Assembly: GCA_019245995.1 (NCBI GenBank)
Contig: JAFAQW010000175.1
Coordinates: 1 to 8,201, forward strand
Length of the DNA stretch: 8,201 bases
From: Vulcanimicrobiota bacterium
GTDB lineage: Bacteria > Vulcanimicrobiota > Vulcanimicrobiia > Vulcanimicrobiales > Vulcanimicrobiaceae
Reading direction: 5' to 3'
This document shows positions 1 to 6,534 of this stretch, in pieces. Made by a program: the position numbers and the translations under genes. A model generated the notes under the pieces. That model saw only the letters and a program-made list of their open reading frames with translations. It was not told the DNA's origin and made no database searches. The stretch's first letter is position 1, and the number at the start of each line of letters is the position of its first letter.

Positions 1-589
1 GATACGCCGCGACCGTCGTTGGAACGTCGTGCGCCTTCAGCGAGATCGCGATGTCTGTATGCCCGTGCTCTTCCAAGATCTCGACGTGACGCAAGGCCGA
101 AAGGACCATCGCCTCCGCCGAGTGCCCGAGCGCTTTTTCCAAATCCGGCGCGAGCGAGCCCATGTTGACGCCGACCCGAATCGGGATCTCGCGCGCCTTC
201 GCCGCCGTTACAACCTCCGCGACTTTTTTGGGATCGCGGATGTTACCCGGATTCAGGCGCAGCTTCGCGACGCCCGCCTCAATTGCGGCGAGCGCCATCT
301 TGTGGTCGAAATGAATGTCCGCGACGATCGGCACCGGGGAGCGGTGAACGATCGCCGGCAGGCCCGCCGCGTCGGGCGCATCCTTCACCGTCACGCGAAC
401 GACCTCGCAGCCCTCCATCGCCAAGCCGTAAATCTGTTCGAGCGTCGCATCGGCGTCGGCGGTATCCGTGGTGGTCATCGACTGCACCACGACCGGATGC
501 TCGCCGCCCATCCACACGCGCTTCGCATCGGCCTTGCCCGTCTTGTTTTGCAGCGATATCGCCGTGCTCTTCCGCCGAACGCGCAGCAT
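1..589 (-). CDS. ispG: 4-hydroxy-3-methylbut-2-enyl diphosphate synthase (IspG/GcpE), N-terminal part, cut by the window edge
   Basis: IspG converts methylerythritol cyclodiphosphate to HMBPP, the sixth step of the MEP isoprenoid pathway, in the cytoplasm. The frame is open for 196 codons from the ATG at 589 to the window edge. It shows the family landmarks in order: RRKST near the N-terminus, VVVQSMTTTDT, VADIHFDHKMAL, KLRLNPGNI, IRVGVNMGSL and ISLKAHDV, all in the TIM-barrel half. The cysteines that bind the [4Fe-4S] cluster lie in the C-terminal half of the family and are outside the window, so catalytic competence cannot be judged. The ATG is 2 nt after the rseP TAG stop, so the gene is the tenth of the operon and probably cotranslated. 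No strong Shine-Dalgarno is visible; AAGG lies 12 nt upstream. Identification is confident; the exact start is very likely because the ATG at 597 is followed at once by a stop. Confidence 0.95.
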   Translation of the reverse strand, partial: MLRVRRKSTAISLQNKTGKADAKRVWMGGEHPVVVQSMTTTDTADADATLEQIYGLAMEGCEVVRVTVKDAPDAAGLPAIVHRSPVPIVADIHFDHKMALAAIEAGVAKLRLNPGNIRDPKKVAEVVTAAKAREIPIRVGVNMGSLAPDLEKALGHSAEAMVLSALRHVEILEEHGHTDIAISLKAHDVPTTVAAY

Positions 590-591
590 CG

Positions 592-1728
592 CTACATCAG
601 ACCTTGGCCGCTGACGATGCGCGAGATGTCGTGAAATGCGACCAGCACGATCAGCGCCATGAGAGCGGCGAATCCGGCGATGTGCACCATCGCCTCCTTC
701 TCGGGATCGACCGGGCGCCCGCGAATGAGCTCGGCGATGACGAACGCGGCGCGTCCGCCGTCCAGCGCGGGAATCGGCAACAGATTGAACAGCCCGAGGG
801 CAAACGAGATCGTCGCCGCCAGCGAAAAGTACGGACCCCAGCCCCAATCCTGAACGGTGGCGGCGACTTGCCCCATGCCGATGGGGCCCGCGATCTCCGG
901 CGCATACTTGGCGAACTGCGTCACCAGCAGCACGACGCCGCTGAGCGTCTGCGAGGCAATCGAAACAAACTCTTCGCCGCTCTCACGAAAGGCGCGCGCC
1001 ACGCTCACTCGTACGTATGCCGGCACGGGCGAGAACCCGATACAACCAAAATTCTTGCCGACCGCAGCCGGACACGGGCGGGGCGTCACGTAGTGCTCCA
1101 TTCGTAGCCCGTTGCGCTCGTATACGACGTCCAGGCGCCTACCCAAGGCGGAATGGATGGTATCGACGAGATGCTTGCCGCTCGTCACGGCGACGTTGTC
1201 GATGGCGAGGATCCGATCGCCCGCCCGAATACCGATGATCGCAGCCGGCGAACCGGCAACGACCTCTCCCACGACGGGCTGATTGGTGCGGTCGCTCGCG
1301 ACGCCAAATGCCAGCGCCCCGGCGAGAAGAATGCAATAGCACAGCAGAAAGTTCGCGATCGGTCCCGCGATGATGATCGCGAGTCGTCCCCATGCCGACT
1401 TCGCCTGAAAGTTGTGCTCCGGTGCCTGAGACAGGGTGCGAAATTCGCGTTGTTGTTCGGCCTCGGAGAACCGGTTGTCCTCGCCCTCCATCGCGCAGAA
1501 TCCGCCGATTGGCAGCGCGCGTAGCGAGTATTGCGTTCCGGTGCGCGGGCTGCTCCAGACCAGCAACTTGGGTCCGAATCCGACCGAGAACTCGTTCACC
1601 CGCACGCCGTTGCGCCGCGCCAGCACGAAGTGGCCCAATTCGTGCAGCACGATGAGAACGGAAAGCATCACGAGAAAGGTCGCAACCTTCTCCAAGCTCA
1701 CCAGCGTAACGATCGCAAACACGTTCAA
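592..1728 (-). CDS. rseP: RIP metalloprotease RseP (site-2 protease, M50B family)
   Basis: This is an intramembrane zinc metalloprotease; family members cleave membrane-bound anti-sigma factors and signal-peptide remnants. With the TTG start it is 378 aa. The first membrane segment carries the zinc motif HELGH at residues 29-33. GGF..MEGE follows near 75-83, then AGPIANF near 121-127 in a second hydrophobic stretch. A PDZ domain spans roughly 150-215 (VVGEVV.GSPA, IRAGDRIL). The third zinc ligand lies in NLLPIPALDGG (LDG 322-324), and a last membrane segment is near 348-365. Only one PDZ is visible, against two in the longer E. coli protein (about 450 aa). The start is uncertain: TTG at 1728 overlaps the dxr stop as TTGA, like three other junctions here, while GTG at 1722 has a GGGA 10 nt upstream. 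Both give essentially the same protein. The large open frame upstream of 1728 overlies dxr and is not real. The substrate is unknown. Confidence 0.95.
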   Translation of the reverse strand: MNVFAIVTLVSLEKVATFLVMLSVLIVLHELGHFVLARRNGVRVNEFSVGFGPKLLVWSSPRTGTQYSLRALPIGGFCAMEGEDNRFSEAEQQREFRTLSQAPEHNFQAKSAWGRLAIIIAGPIANFLLCYCILLAGALAFGVASDRTNQPVVGEVVAGSPAAIIGIRAGDRILAIDNVAVTSGKHLVDTIHSALGRRLDVVYERNGLRMEHYVTPRPCPAAVGKNFGCIGFSPVPAYVRVSVARAFRESGEEFVSIASQTLSGVVLLVTQFAKYAPEIAGPIGMGQVAATVQDWGWGPYFSLAATISFALGLFNLLPIPALDGGRAAFVIAELIRGRPVDPEKEAMVHIAGFAALMALIVLVAFHDISRIVSGQGLM

Positions 1729-2885
1729 TGATTCCCATCTAGTCGTTCGATGGCTTGCACGATCTCTCCGGCGGCTTCGCGGGCCTCCCGGTCCGCGGCG
1801 CGTATGGCCGCGAGCGTCAACTCCCGCGCTTCCGCCCGCTCCATCGCTCCCTGGACGATCTCCGCGATCTTGCCAAAGCTCACTCGCCCCTCCACAAACG
1901 CCTCCACGGCGACCTCGTTCGCCGCCGAAAGCACCGCGGGGAGTGTACCGCCACGCGCCAGGGCGGCATACGCCAAAGCGACGCAGGGAAAGCGCTCGCG
2001 ATCCGGACGCTCGAACTCGTATCGAAGCGCACCGTCGCTCGCTTCTCCCCCGAGCGCAACCAGAACGTCGCCGTCGCTCAGCGGGTCGCACGGTAACCGC
2101 TCGGGATAACTCAGCGCAAAACCGATGGGCAGCCGCATGTCCGGCGCGGCGAGCTGCGATTTCACGCTGCCGTCTCGAAAAATGACGAAACCGTGCGCGA
2201 TGGACTGTGGATGGACGACGATCTCGATCCGATCACCGGGTAGCCCGAACAAGCGGCTCGCTTCGATGACCTCCAGGCCTTTGTTCATCATCGTGGCGGA
2301 GTCAATGGTGTTCTTGGTGCCCATTTGCCACGTCGGATGCGCCAGCGCGGAGGTGAGATCCGCATGCTCGATCTCTGCCGCGGTTCGCCGCCAAAACGGT
2401 CCTCCGGAGGCCGTCAAGACGACGGCCGTCACGCTCGAGCGCTCTTCGCCGGCCAGACATTGAAAAATGGCGCTGTGCTCGCTATCGACCGGCAGAATGG
2501 TGGCGCCGCTCGCCGCCGCCGCGTCCATCAGCAACTCTCCGGCCGCGACGACGATTTCTTTGTTCGCGATCGCCACGTCTATGCCGCGCTCCACCGCGGC
2601 AAAGACCGCTTCGAAGGCCACGGAGCCGACCGTTGCCGCCAAGACGACGTCGGCATCGCTCTCCGTCGCCGCGCGCAGCAGGCCCCCAGCGCCCTCGTCG
2701 GCGCTCACGGCGACGTCGACGCCGAAACGACTGCTCTGCTCGCGCAACAACGCGACGTTGCGTCCTGCGGCAAGGGCGGCGACCTCGAAGCGATCGGGAT
2801 GCCGCGCTATCACGTCGAGGGCCTGCGTCCCGATCGACCCGGTCGACCCTAGGATCGCAACGCGCCTACGGGATCGGTGCGTCAA
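1725..2885 (-). CDS. dxr: 1-deoxy-D-xylulose 5-phosphate reductoisomerase (DXR)
   Basis: DXR rearranges and reduces DXP to MEP with NADPH and a divalent metal, the second step of the MEP pathway, in the cytoplasm. The protein is 386 aa, close to the usual length of about 390-400. The NADPH-binding GSTGSIG is at residues 13-19 and ANKE at 107-110. The metal site appears intact: D134 and E136 in PVDSEHSAIFQ and E205 in MNKGLEVIEA. HPTWQMGTKNTIDSATM (183-199), VVHPQSIAHG (223-232) and the C-terminal LSAANEVAVEAF (319-330) are also present. The start is TTG at 2885; it overlaps the cdsA stop as TTGA and no other in-frame start precedes the nucleotide-binding loop. No Shine-Dalgarno is apparent, so translation is probably coupled to cdsA. 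With ispG, also in this operon, it places two MEP steps under one promoter beside uppS, which consumes the product. Confidence 0.97.
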   Translation of the reverse strand: MTHRSRRRVAILGSTGSIGTQALDVIARHPDRFEVAALAAGRNVALLREQSSRFGVDVAVSADEGAGGLLRAATESDADVVLAATVGSVAFEAVFAAVERGIDVAIANKEIVVAAGELLMDAAAASGATILPVDSEHSAIFQCLAGEERSSVTAVVLTASGGPFWRRTAAEIEHADLTSALAHPTWQMGTKNTIDSATMMNKGLEVIEASRLFGLPGDRIEIVVHPQSIAHGFVIFRDGSVKSQLAAPDMRLPIGFALSYPERLPCDPLSDGDVLVALGGEASDGALRYEFERPDRERFPCVALAYAALARGGTLPAVLSAANEVAVEAFVEGRVSFGKIAEIVQGAMERAEARELTLAAIRAADREAREAAGEIVQAIERLDGNH

Positions 2886-3685
2886 CGCAGCTGCATGAAC
2901 CCGACGACGTGCAACGTCGCGAAGAACGTCACGCCGCCGACGAAGTACGAATCGAAGCGGTCGAGCACTCCCCCATGGCCCGCAATGGCTGCCCCCGCGT
3001 CCTTGACGCCCGCATCGCGCTTAAATGCGGACTCTACCAAATCGCCGATTTGCGCCCCGACGCTCGTGACGACGCCCAAGATGGCGCCTTGCCACCATTG
3101 TAGGTGGAGCGGCGCGAAGAGCGTCGCCGCGACCGCGACCGCGGTTACGATTAGCAGCGAGCCCAACGATCCTTCGATCGTCTTGTTGGGAGAAATGTTC
3201 GTCAGCGGGTGACGCCCAAAGTTGATTCCCACCAGCATCCCGAACGTGTCGGTGAGCGCGACCAGCACGATCGCGTACAGCGTCAACCACATTCCGTTTC
3301 CGGCGATTTGGCGGATGAAAACGAAGTACGTGAGCAACTTGCCGATGTAGAGCACGGCCAGCAGCGTATAGGCAGTTCTTCCAAAGTAGCCCTTTTGCTC
3401 GCCGTACATCCCGATGAAGAACGCCGCGATAACGATTGCGGCAAGCAAAACGCCTTCCCACTTGTGGAGCACGCCGAAGACGGCCATCGCGATGTACGCG
3501 CAAATCCCCAACGCCGCCACGGGATACTCGAGCGGTTGGCCCTTGAGCGCGCACATGTAATTGAACTCGTAGATGCTGGCGAGGCCGATGGCCAGCAACA
3601 GGAGATAAAAGGCCCACGGTACGACGACGCAGGATAGCCCGATCGCCGCAACGATGAGACCGACGACGACCCGCCGTTCGGTCAA
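2882..3685 (-). CDS. cdsA: Phosphatidate cytidylyltransferase (CDP-diglyceride synthase)
   Basis: CdsA joins CTP and phosphatidic acid to give CDP-diacylglycerol, the branch-point precursor of membrane phospholipids. The 267-aa protein is almost wholly hydrophobic, with about seven or eight candidate membrane segments. Family landmarks are ALTDTFGML (143-151), ISPNKTIEGSLG (164-175) and the C-terminal signature SAFKR....KD..........HGG..DRFDS (219-246), which holds the acidic residues D229, D242 and D245. One position departs from the usual signature: the stretch before HGG reads I-A-G where L-P-G is normal. The start is TTG at 3685, overlapping the uppS stop as TTGA. A longer frame upstream lies inside uppS and is rejected, because the first membrane segment begins directly after this TTG. 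It sits between uppS and dxr, as in many bacteria. Confidence 0.95.
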   Translation of the reverse strand: MTERRVVVGLIVAAIGLSCVVVPWAFYLLLLAIGLASIYEFNYMCALKGQPLEYPVAALGICAYIAMAVFGVLHKWEGVLLAAIVIAAFFIGMYGEQKGYFGRTAYTLLAVLYIGKLLTYFVFIRQIAGNGMWLTLYAIVLVALTDTFGMLVGINFGRHPLTNISPNKTIEGSLGSLLIVTAVAVAATLFAPLHLQWWQGAILGVVTSVGAQIGDLVESAFKRDAGVKDAGAAIAGHGGVLDRFDSYFVGGVTFFATLHVVGFMQLR

Positions 3686-4425
3686 GTCCCGCCGAAGCGC
3701 CGTTCCCGCTGTTGAAATTCGCTCAGTGCCCGTACGAAGTGTTCCTCGGAAAATTCCGGCCAGTAGACGTCCGTCATCACGAGCTCGGCATACGCGGCCT
3801 GATAGAGCATGAAGTTTGACAGTCGCCGTTCGCCTCCCGGCCGTATCAAGAGGTCGAGATCGGGGAGGTTCGCCGTGTAGAGATGATCCCGAATGCGCGC
3901 CTCGTCGACCGCATCGGGGGCAAGCTTCCCTTCTGCCACGTCGAACGCGATCGCGCGCACGGCGCGCCCGAGCTCCGCGTGCGAGCTGTAATTCACCGCC
4001 AGGTTCAAGAGGAGGCCGTCGCTGCAAGCCGTCTTGGCTTGGAGTTCGGCGAGCGCCGATCGAGGCGCGGCAGGAAGCGTCTCCCACTCGCCAATAACGC
4101 GCAAGCGGACATTGTTGCGCCGCAGCTCTATCAGCTCGTTGCGCGCAAAATGAACGCATAGCTCGAACAGCAGCGAGATTTCGCCTGCGTCGCGGTTCCA
4201 ATTCTCGCGGGAAAAGCCGTACACGCTGAGCACGTCGATGCCTAAGTTGCTGGCGGCGCGGGTGACGCGGCGTAGCGCGATCATCCCGCGCCGGTGTCCC
4301 TCGATGGCCGGAAGCCCGCGTTCTTTGGCCCAGCGCCGGTTGCCGTCCATAATGATCCCGACGTGTCGGGGGAGGGCGCGCATCTCGGACGAGAGGCCGC
4401 TGCGAGCATCCAGCGAGAGGCTCAT
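3682..4425 (-). CDS. uppS: Isoprenyl transferase (undecaprenyl diphosphate synthase, cis-prenyltransferase)
   Basis: UppS condenses IPP units onto farnesyl diphosphate in cis, normally to the C55 carrier used for peptidoglycan and surface glycans. The 247-aa protein has HVGIIMDGNRRWA at 21-33, with catalytic Asp27, GHRRGM at 43-48, YGFSRENWNR at 69-78, and DLLIRPGGERRLSNF at 191-205, which holds diphosphate-binding arginines. AYAEL at 211-215 holds the likely Mg-binding Glu214. The motif that usually reads NYGGR reads NYSSH at 145-149, an unusual change. The ATG at 4425 overlaps the stop of the small upstream ORF as ATGA and has an AGGAG 4 nt upstream. Chain length of the product cannot be read from the sequence, so C55 is inferred from family and context. 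Confidence 0.96.
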   Translation of the reverse strand: MSLSLDARSGLSSEMRALPRHVGIIMDGNRRWAKERGLPAIEGHRRGMIALRRVTRAASNLGIDVLSVYGFSRENWNRDAGEISLLFELCVHFARNELIELRRNNVRLRVIGEWETLPAAPRSALAELQAKTACSDGLLLNLAVNYSSHAELGRAVRAIAFDVAEGKLAPDAVDEARIRDHLYTANLPDLDLLIRPGGERRLSNFMLYQAAYAELVMTDVYWPEFSEEHFVRALSEFQQRERRFGGT

Positions 4426-4640
4426 GCAGCTCCTGGAGGCGCGGCGATCGCCGGCCGGTAGGCGTCGTAGCCTACCGTGAGCTCGACGCTGCGGTCTTCG
4501 CGGTGCTTCACGCGTAAGACGCGCAGGCGCCCGTAACCGATCCAGCAGCCGTATGGGGCCAACATCCGCAGTGCGATGGACGAGCCGCCCAAAGCGCGAC
4601 GCACGTCGACCTCCGGTGAGAGAATGAAATCGTCGCTCAC
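4422..4640 (-). CDS. Small protein of unknown function between frr and uppS
   Basis: I do not recognise this 72-aa protein. It begins with GTG at 4640, overlapping the frr stop as GTGA, and ends in an ATGA overlap with uppS. It therefore occupies the whole gap and is locked into the cotranslated chain, which argues that it is a real gene. The N-terminus is acidic (SDDFILSPEVDV). The middle is hydrophobic with aromatic and glycine residues (APYGCWIGYGRLRVLRV). Then come a charged KHRED turn, a strand-like VELTVGYDAY and an Ala/Pro-rich tail. The alternating pattern suggests a small beta-rich cytoplasmic fold; there is no signal peptide or clear membrane helix. In most genomes frr is followed directly by uppS or dxr. 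A role linked to translation or isoprenoid synthesis is only a guess from position. Confidence 0.72.
   Translation of the reverse strand: MSDDFILSPEVDVRRALGGSSIALRMLAPYGCWIGYGRLRVLRVKHREDRSVELTVGYDAYRPAIAAPPGAA
4430..4434 (-). promoter_or_regulatory. Shine-Dalgarno site for uppS
   Basis: AGGAG lies 4 nt upstream of the uppS ATG, inside the end of the small ORF. The spacing is short but workable, and it supports the ATG at 4425 in the ATGA overlap. Confidence 0.55.
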
Positions 4641-5194
4641 ACTTCCATGATCTCTTGTTCTTTGGCCGCGACCAGAACGTCGATCTCCTTCACGTATTTA
4701 TCGGTGAGCCGCTGCAACGCGTCTTGCATTCGCTTGTTGTCGTCTTCGGTGATCTCGTGGCCCTTGAGTTGCGCCTTGAGCTCGTCGTGGGAGCGGTGGC
4801 GAACGTTGCGAACCGCAACGCGCCCATCCTCCGCCTTCTTCTTGACGACCTTGGCAAGATCGCGGCGTCGCTCTTCGTTCAATGGCGGAATGACCAGCCG
4901 AATGGCCGAGCCGTCGACGTTTGGCGTCAGTCCTAAATCGCTCTTCTCAACCGCTTTTTTAATCGCCGAAACGAGCCCCTTGTCCCACGCGCTAATCAGC
5001 AGCGTGCGGGAGTCGGGCGCCGATACGCCCGCGACCTGTTTGAGCGGCATCGCCTGGCCGTACGCCTCGACCGTCACGCGATCGAGCAATGCGGGCGCGG
5101 CGCGGCCCGTGCGGATCGTCGCGAGCTCGTGACGCGTGGCTTCGACGCATTTGGCCATGCGGGACTCGACCTCTTTAAAATACTCGTCAGCCAT
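4637..5194 (-). CDS. frr: Ribosome recycling factor (RRF)
   Basis: RRF works with EF-G to split the post-termination ribosome so that it can be reused. At 185 aa it has exactly the usual length. It shows RTGRAAPALLD (28-38), the KSDLGLTPNVDGSAIRL stretch and IPPLNEERRRDL, then RNVRH, ITEDDNK, LTDKYVKEID and the family-typical ending KE.EIMEV. Together these cover both arms of the helical bundle and the inserted domain. The start is ATG at 5194, giving the standard N-terminus MADEYFKEVE; the open frame continues 16 codons upstream into pyrH but nothing supports it. It overlaps the pyrH stop by 8 nt, and its own stop overlaps the start of the small ORF as GTGA. No clear Shine-Dalgarno precedes it, consistent with coupling to pyrH. 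Confidence 0.98.
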   Translation of the reverse strand: MADEYFKEVESRMAKCVEATRHELATIRTGRAAPALLDRVTVEAYGQAMPLKQVAGVSAPDSRTLLISAWDKGLVSAIKKAVEKSDLGLTPNVDGSAIRLVIPPLNEERRRDLAKVVKKKAEDGRVAVRNVRHRSHDELKAQLKGHEITEDDNKRMQDALQRLTDKYVKEIDVLVAAKEQEIMEV

Positions 5195-5942
5195 TGGCGG
5201 CACCGACCGCCGCCGGTTCGCGGCGGCCAACGTAGGTCCCAATCGCCTCGCCCCAGATGACTCGGCGAATGTTGCTCGGAACCGCCATGTCGAACACGAT
5301 GACCGGCAATGCGTTGTCCATGCAGAGCGCCATCGACGTGGAGTCCATCACCTCCAGCCCCAGCTGCAGCACTTCCATGTACTCCAGGCGCTCGAACCGC
5401 GTCGCGTGCGGATCTTTCTTGGGATCGGCGGAATAGATGCCGTCGACCTTCGTCGCCTTCAGTATCGCCTGCGCGTTCACCTCAACGGCGCGCAGCGCGG
5501 CCGTGGTGTCCGTAGTAAAGTACGGGTTGCCCGTTCCGGCCGCAAAGATCACGACGCGTCCTTTTTCGAGATGGCGGATCGCACGCCGGCGGATATATGG
5601 TTCGGCGATCTGATGCATGGCGATCGCCGTTTGCACGCGGCAGGCGACGCCCATGCGCTCGAGCGCGTCTTGCAGCGCCAGCGCGTTGATGACCGTCGCG
5701 AGCATACCCATATAGTCGGCCGTCGCTCGCTCCATGCCGGCGTCTTCATGCCGTTTGCCGCGCCAAATGTTTCCGCCGCCCACGACGATGGCGACGGAGA
5801 CGCCGGCCCGGCTCACGTCGGCGATCTGCTCCGCCATGACCTGCGTGGTCGTGACGTCCACGCCGCTTGCGTCGCCGGCGAAGGCCTCTCCGGAGATCTT
5901 CAACAGCACCCGCGAGAATCGCGGCTGCGGCGCGCTATTCAC
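5187..5942 (-). CDS. pyrH: Uridylate kinase (UMP kinase)
   Basis: PyrH phosphorylates UMP to UDP with ATP; it is the bacterial hexameric amino-acid-kinase-fold enzyme, not the eukaryote-like one. The 251-aa protein has the N-terminal nucleotide loop LLKISGEAF (13-21), VVGGGNIWRG near 53-62, and DYMGMLATVINALALQ. GTGNPYFTTDTTAALRA contributes to nucleotide and phosphate binding. DGIYSADPKKDP, with the lysines usual near the ATP site, follows, and MALCMDN near the C-terminus completes the family pattern. The start is GTG at 5942, which overlaps the tsf stop by 8 nt; no alternative start stands before the conserved loop. No Shine-Dalgarno is visible. The order tsf-pyrH-frr is nearly universal in bacteria and supports the call. 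Confidence 0.98.
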   Translation of the reverse strand: MNSAPQPRFSRVLLKISGEAFAGDASGVDVTTTQVMAEQIADVSRAGVSVAIVVGGGNIWRGKRHEDAGMERATADYMGMLATVINALALQDALERMGVACRVQTAIAMHQIAEPYIRRRAIRHLEKGRVVIFAAGTGNPYFTTDTTAALRAVEVNAQAILKATKVDGIYSADPKKDPHATRFERLEYMEVLQLGLEVMDSTSMALCMDNALPVIVFDMAVPSNIRRVIWGEAIGTYVGRREPAAVGAANG

Positions 5943-6534
5943 CGAGCGCGTAACGCGTGAAGCGACGGACTCGCAGCCGCTCGCCGAGGGCGCCGATGCT
6001 GGCGTTGATCAAATCGCCGACCGTCATCGAATCGTCCTTCACGAAGGCCTGGTCGAGCAGACAATGCTCCTCGAACCATTTGTTCAGCCGTCCTTCGACG
6101 ATTTTATCCGCGACGTCGACCGGTTTATCGTGCGGTACCCCGGCGCGCAGCTCCACGCGTAAGCCGTCGACCACGGAGTCGGGCACGCTCTCGCGATCGA
6201 CGTACTGGGGAGACATTGCGGCGACGTGCATCGCGATATCGCGCGAGAGCTCAGCAAACCGCGGGTTCCGCGCGACGAAGTCTGTCTCGCTGTTGACCTC
6301 GACGAGCACTCCGATCTTCCCGCCGGCATGGATGTACGCGGTCACGAGCCCCTCGTCGGCGGCACGCTGCGCCTTCTTGGCAGCCTGCGCGGCGCCCCGT
6401 TCCAACAGCACCGCACGCGCGCGGTCCGCGTCGCCCGCCGCTTCCACCAGTGCGTTACGGCAATCCATCATGGGGGCGCCCGTCGCTTCCCGAAGCGTCT
6501 TGATTTCCTCTGGTCGCGGTTGATACGAGATCAA
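5935..6534 (-). CDS. tsf: Translation elongation factor Ts (short form)
   Basis: EF-Ts exchanges GDP for GTP on EF-Tu. The 199-aa protein has an N-terminal UBA-like domain with LREATGAPMMDCRNAL (14-29), then GGKIGVLVEVNSETDFVARN (71-90), whose TDFVAR is the EF-Tu contact motif. A single compact core with HVAAM and a C-terminal helix ending in RRFTRYALGE follows. It is much shorter than the roughly 283-aa E. coli protein and resembles the short forms of about 200 aa seen in Thermus and several other phyla, so it is not truncated. The start is TTG at 6534, overlapping the rpsB stop as TTGA. A perfect GGAGG lies 7 nt upstream, and the next in-frame ATG would remove conserved sequence. Confidence 0.97.
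   Translation of the reverse strand: MISYQPRPEEIKTLREATGAPMMDCRNALVEAAGDADRARAVLLERGAAQAAKKAQRAADEGLVTAYIHAGGKIGVLVEVNSETDFVARNPRFAELSRDIAMHVAAMSPQYVDRESVPDSVVDGLRVELRAGVPHDKPVDVADKIVEGRLNKWFEEHCLLDQAFVKDDSMTVGDLINASIGALGERLRVRRFTRYALGE

Noticed and set aside
29..1107. Long plus-strand open frames opposite ispG and rseP
   Set aside because: They are antisense shadows in GC-rich DNA, with no motif, no plausible ribosome binding site and clear conserved genes on the other strand.
592..2091. rseP extended about 120 codons upstream
   Set aside because: The extension lies over the conserved C-terminal part of dxr in another frame and is Arg/Gly-rich; the RseP homology begins just after the dxr stop.
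2882..4201. cdsA extended about 170 codons upstream
   Set aside because: The extension overlies uppS and has low-complexity, Arg-rich sequence; the first membrane segment follows the TTG at 3685.
4637..5242. frr starting at 5242
   Set aside because: The 16 extra codons lie inside pyrH; RRF proteins start at the position matching the ATG at 5194.
5935..6534. tsf as a truncated gene
   Set aside because: At 199 aa it is shorter than in E. coli, but all motifs are present and short EF-Ts of about 200 aa is normal in several phyla.
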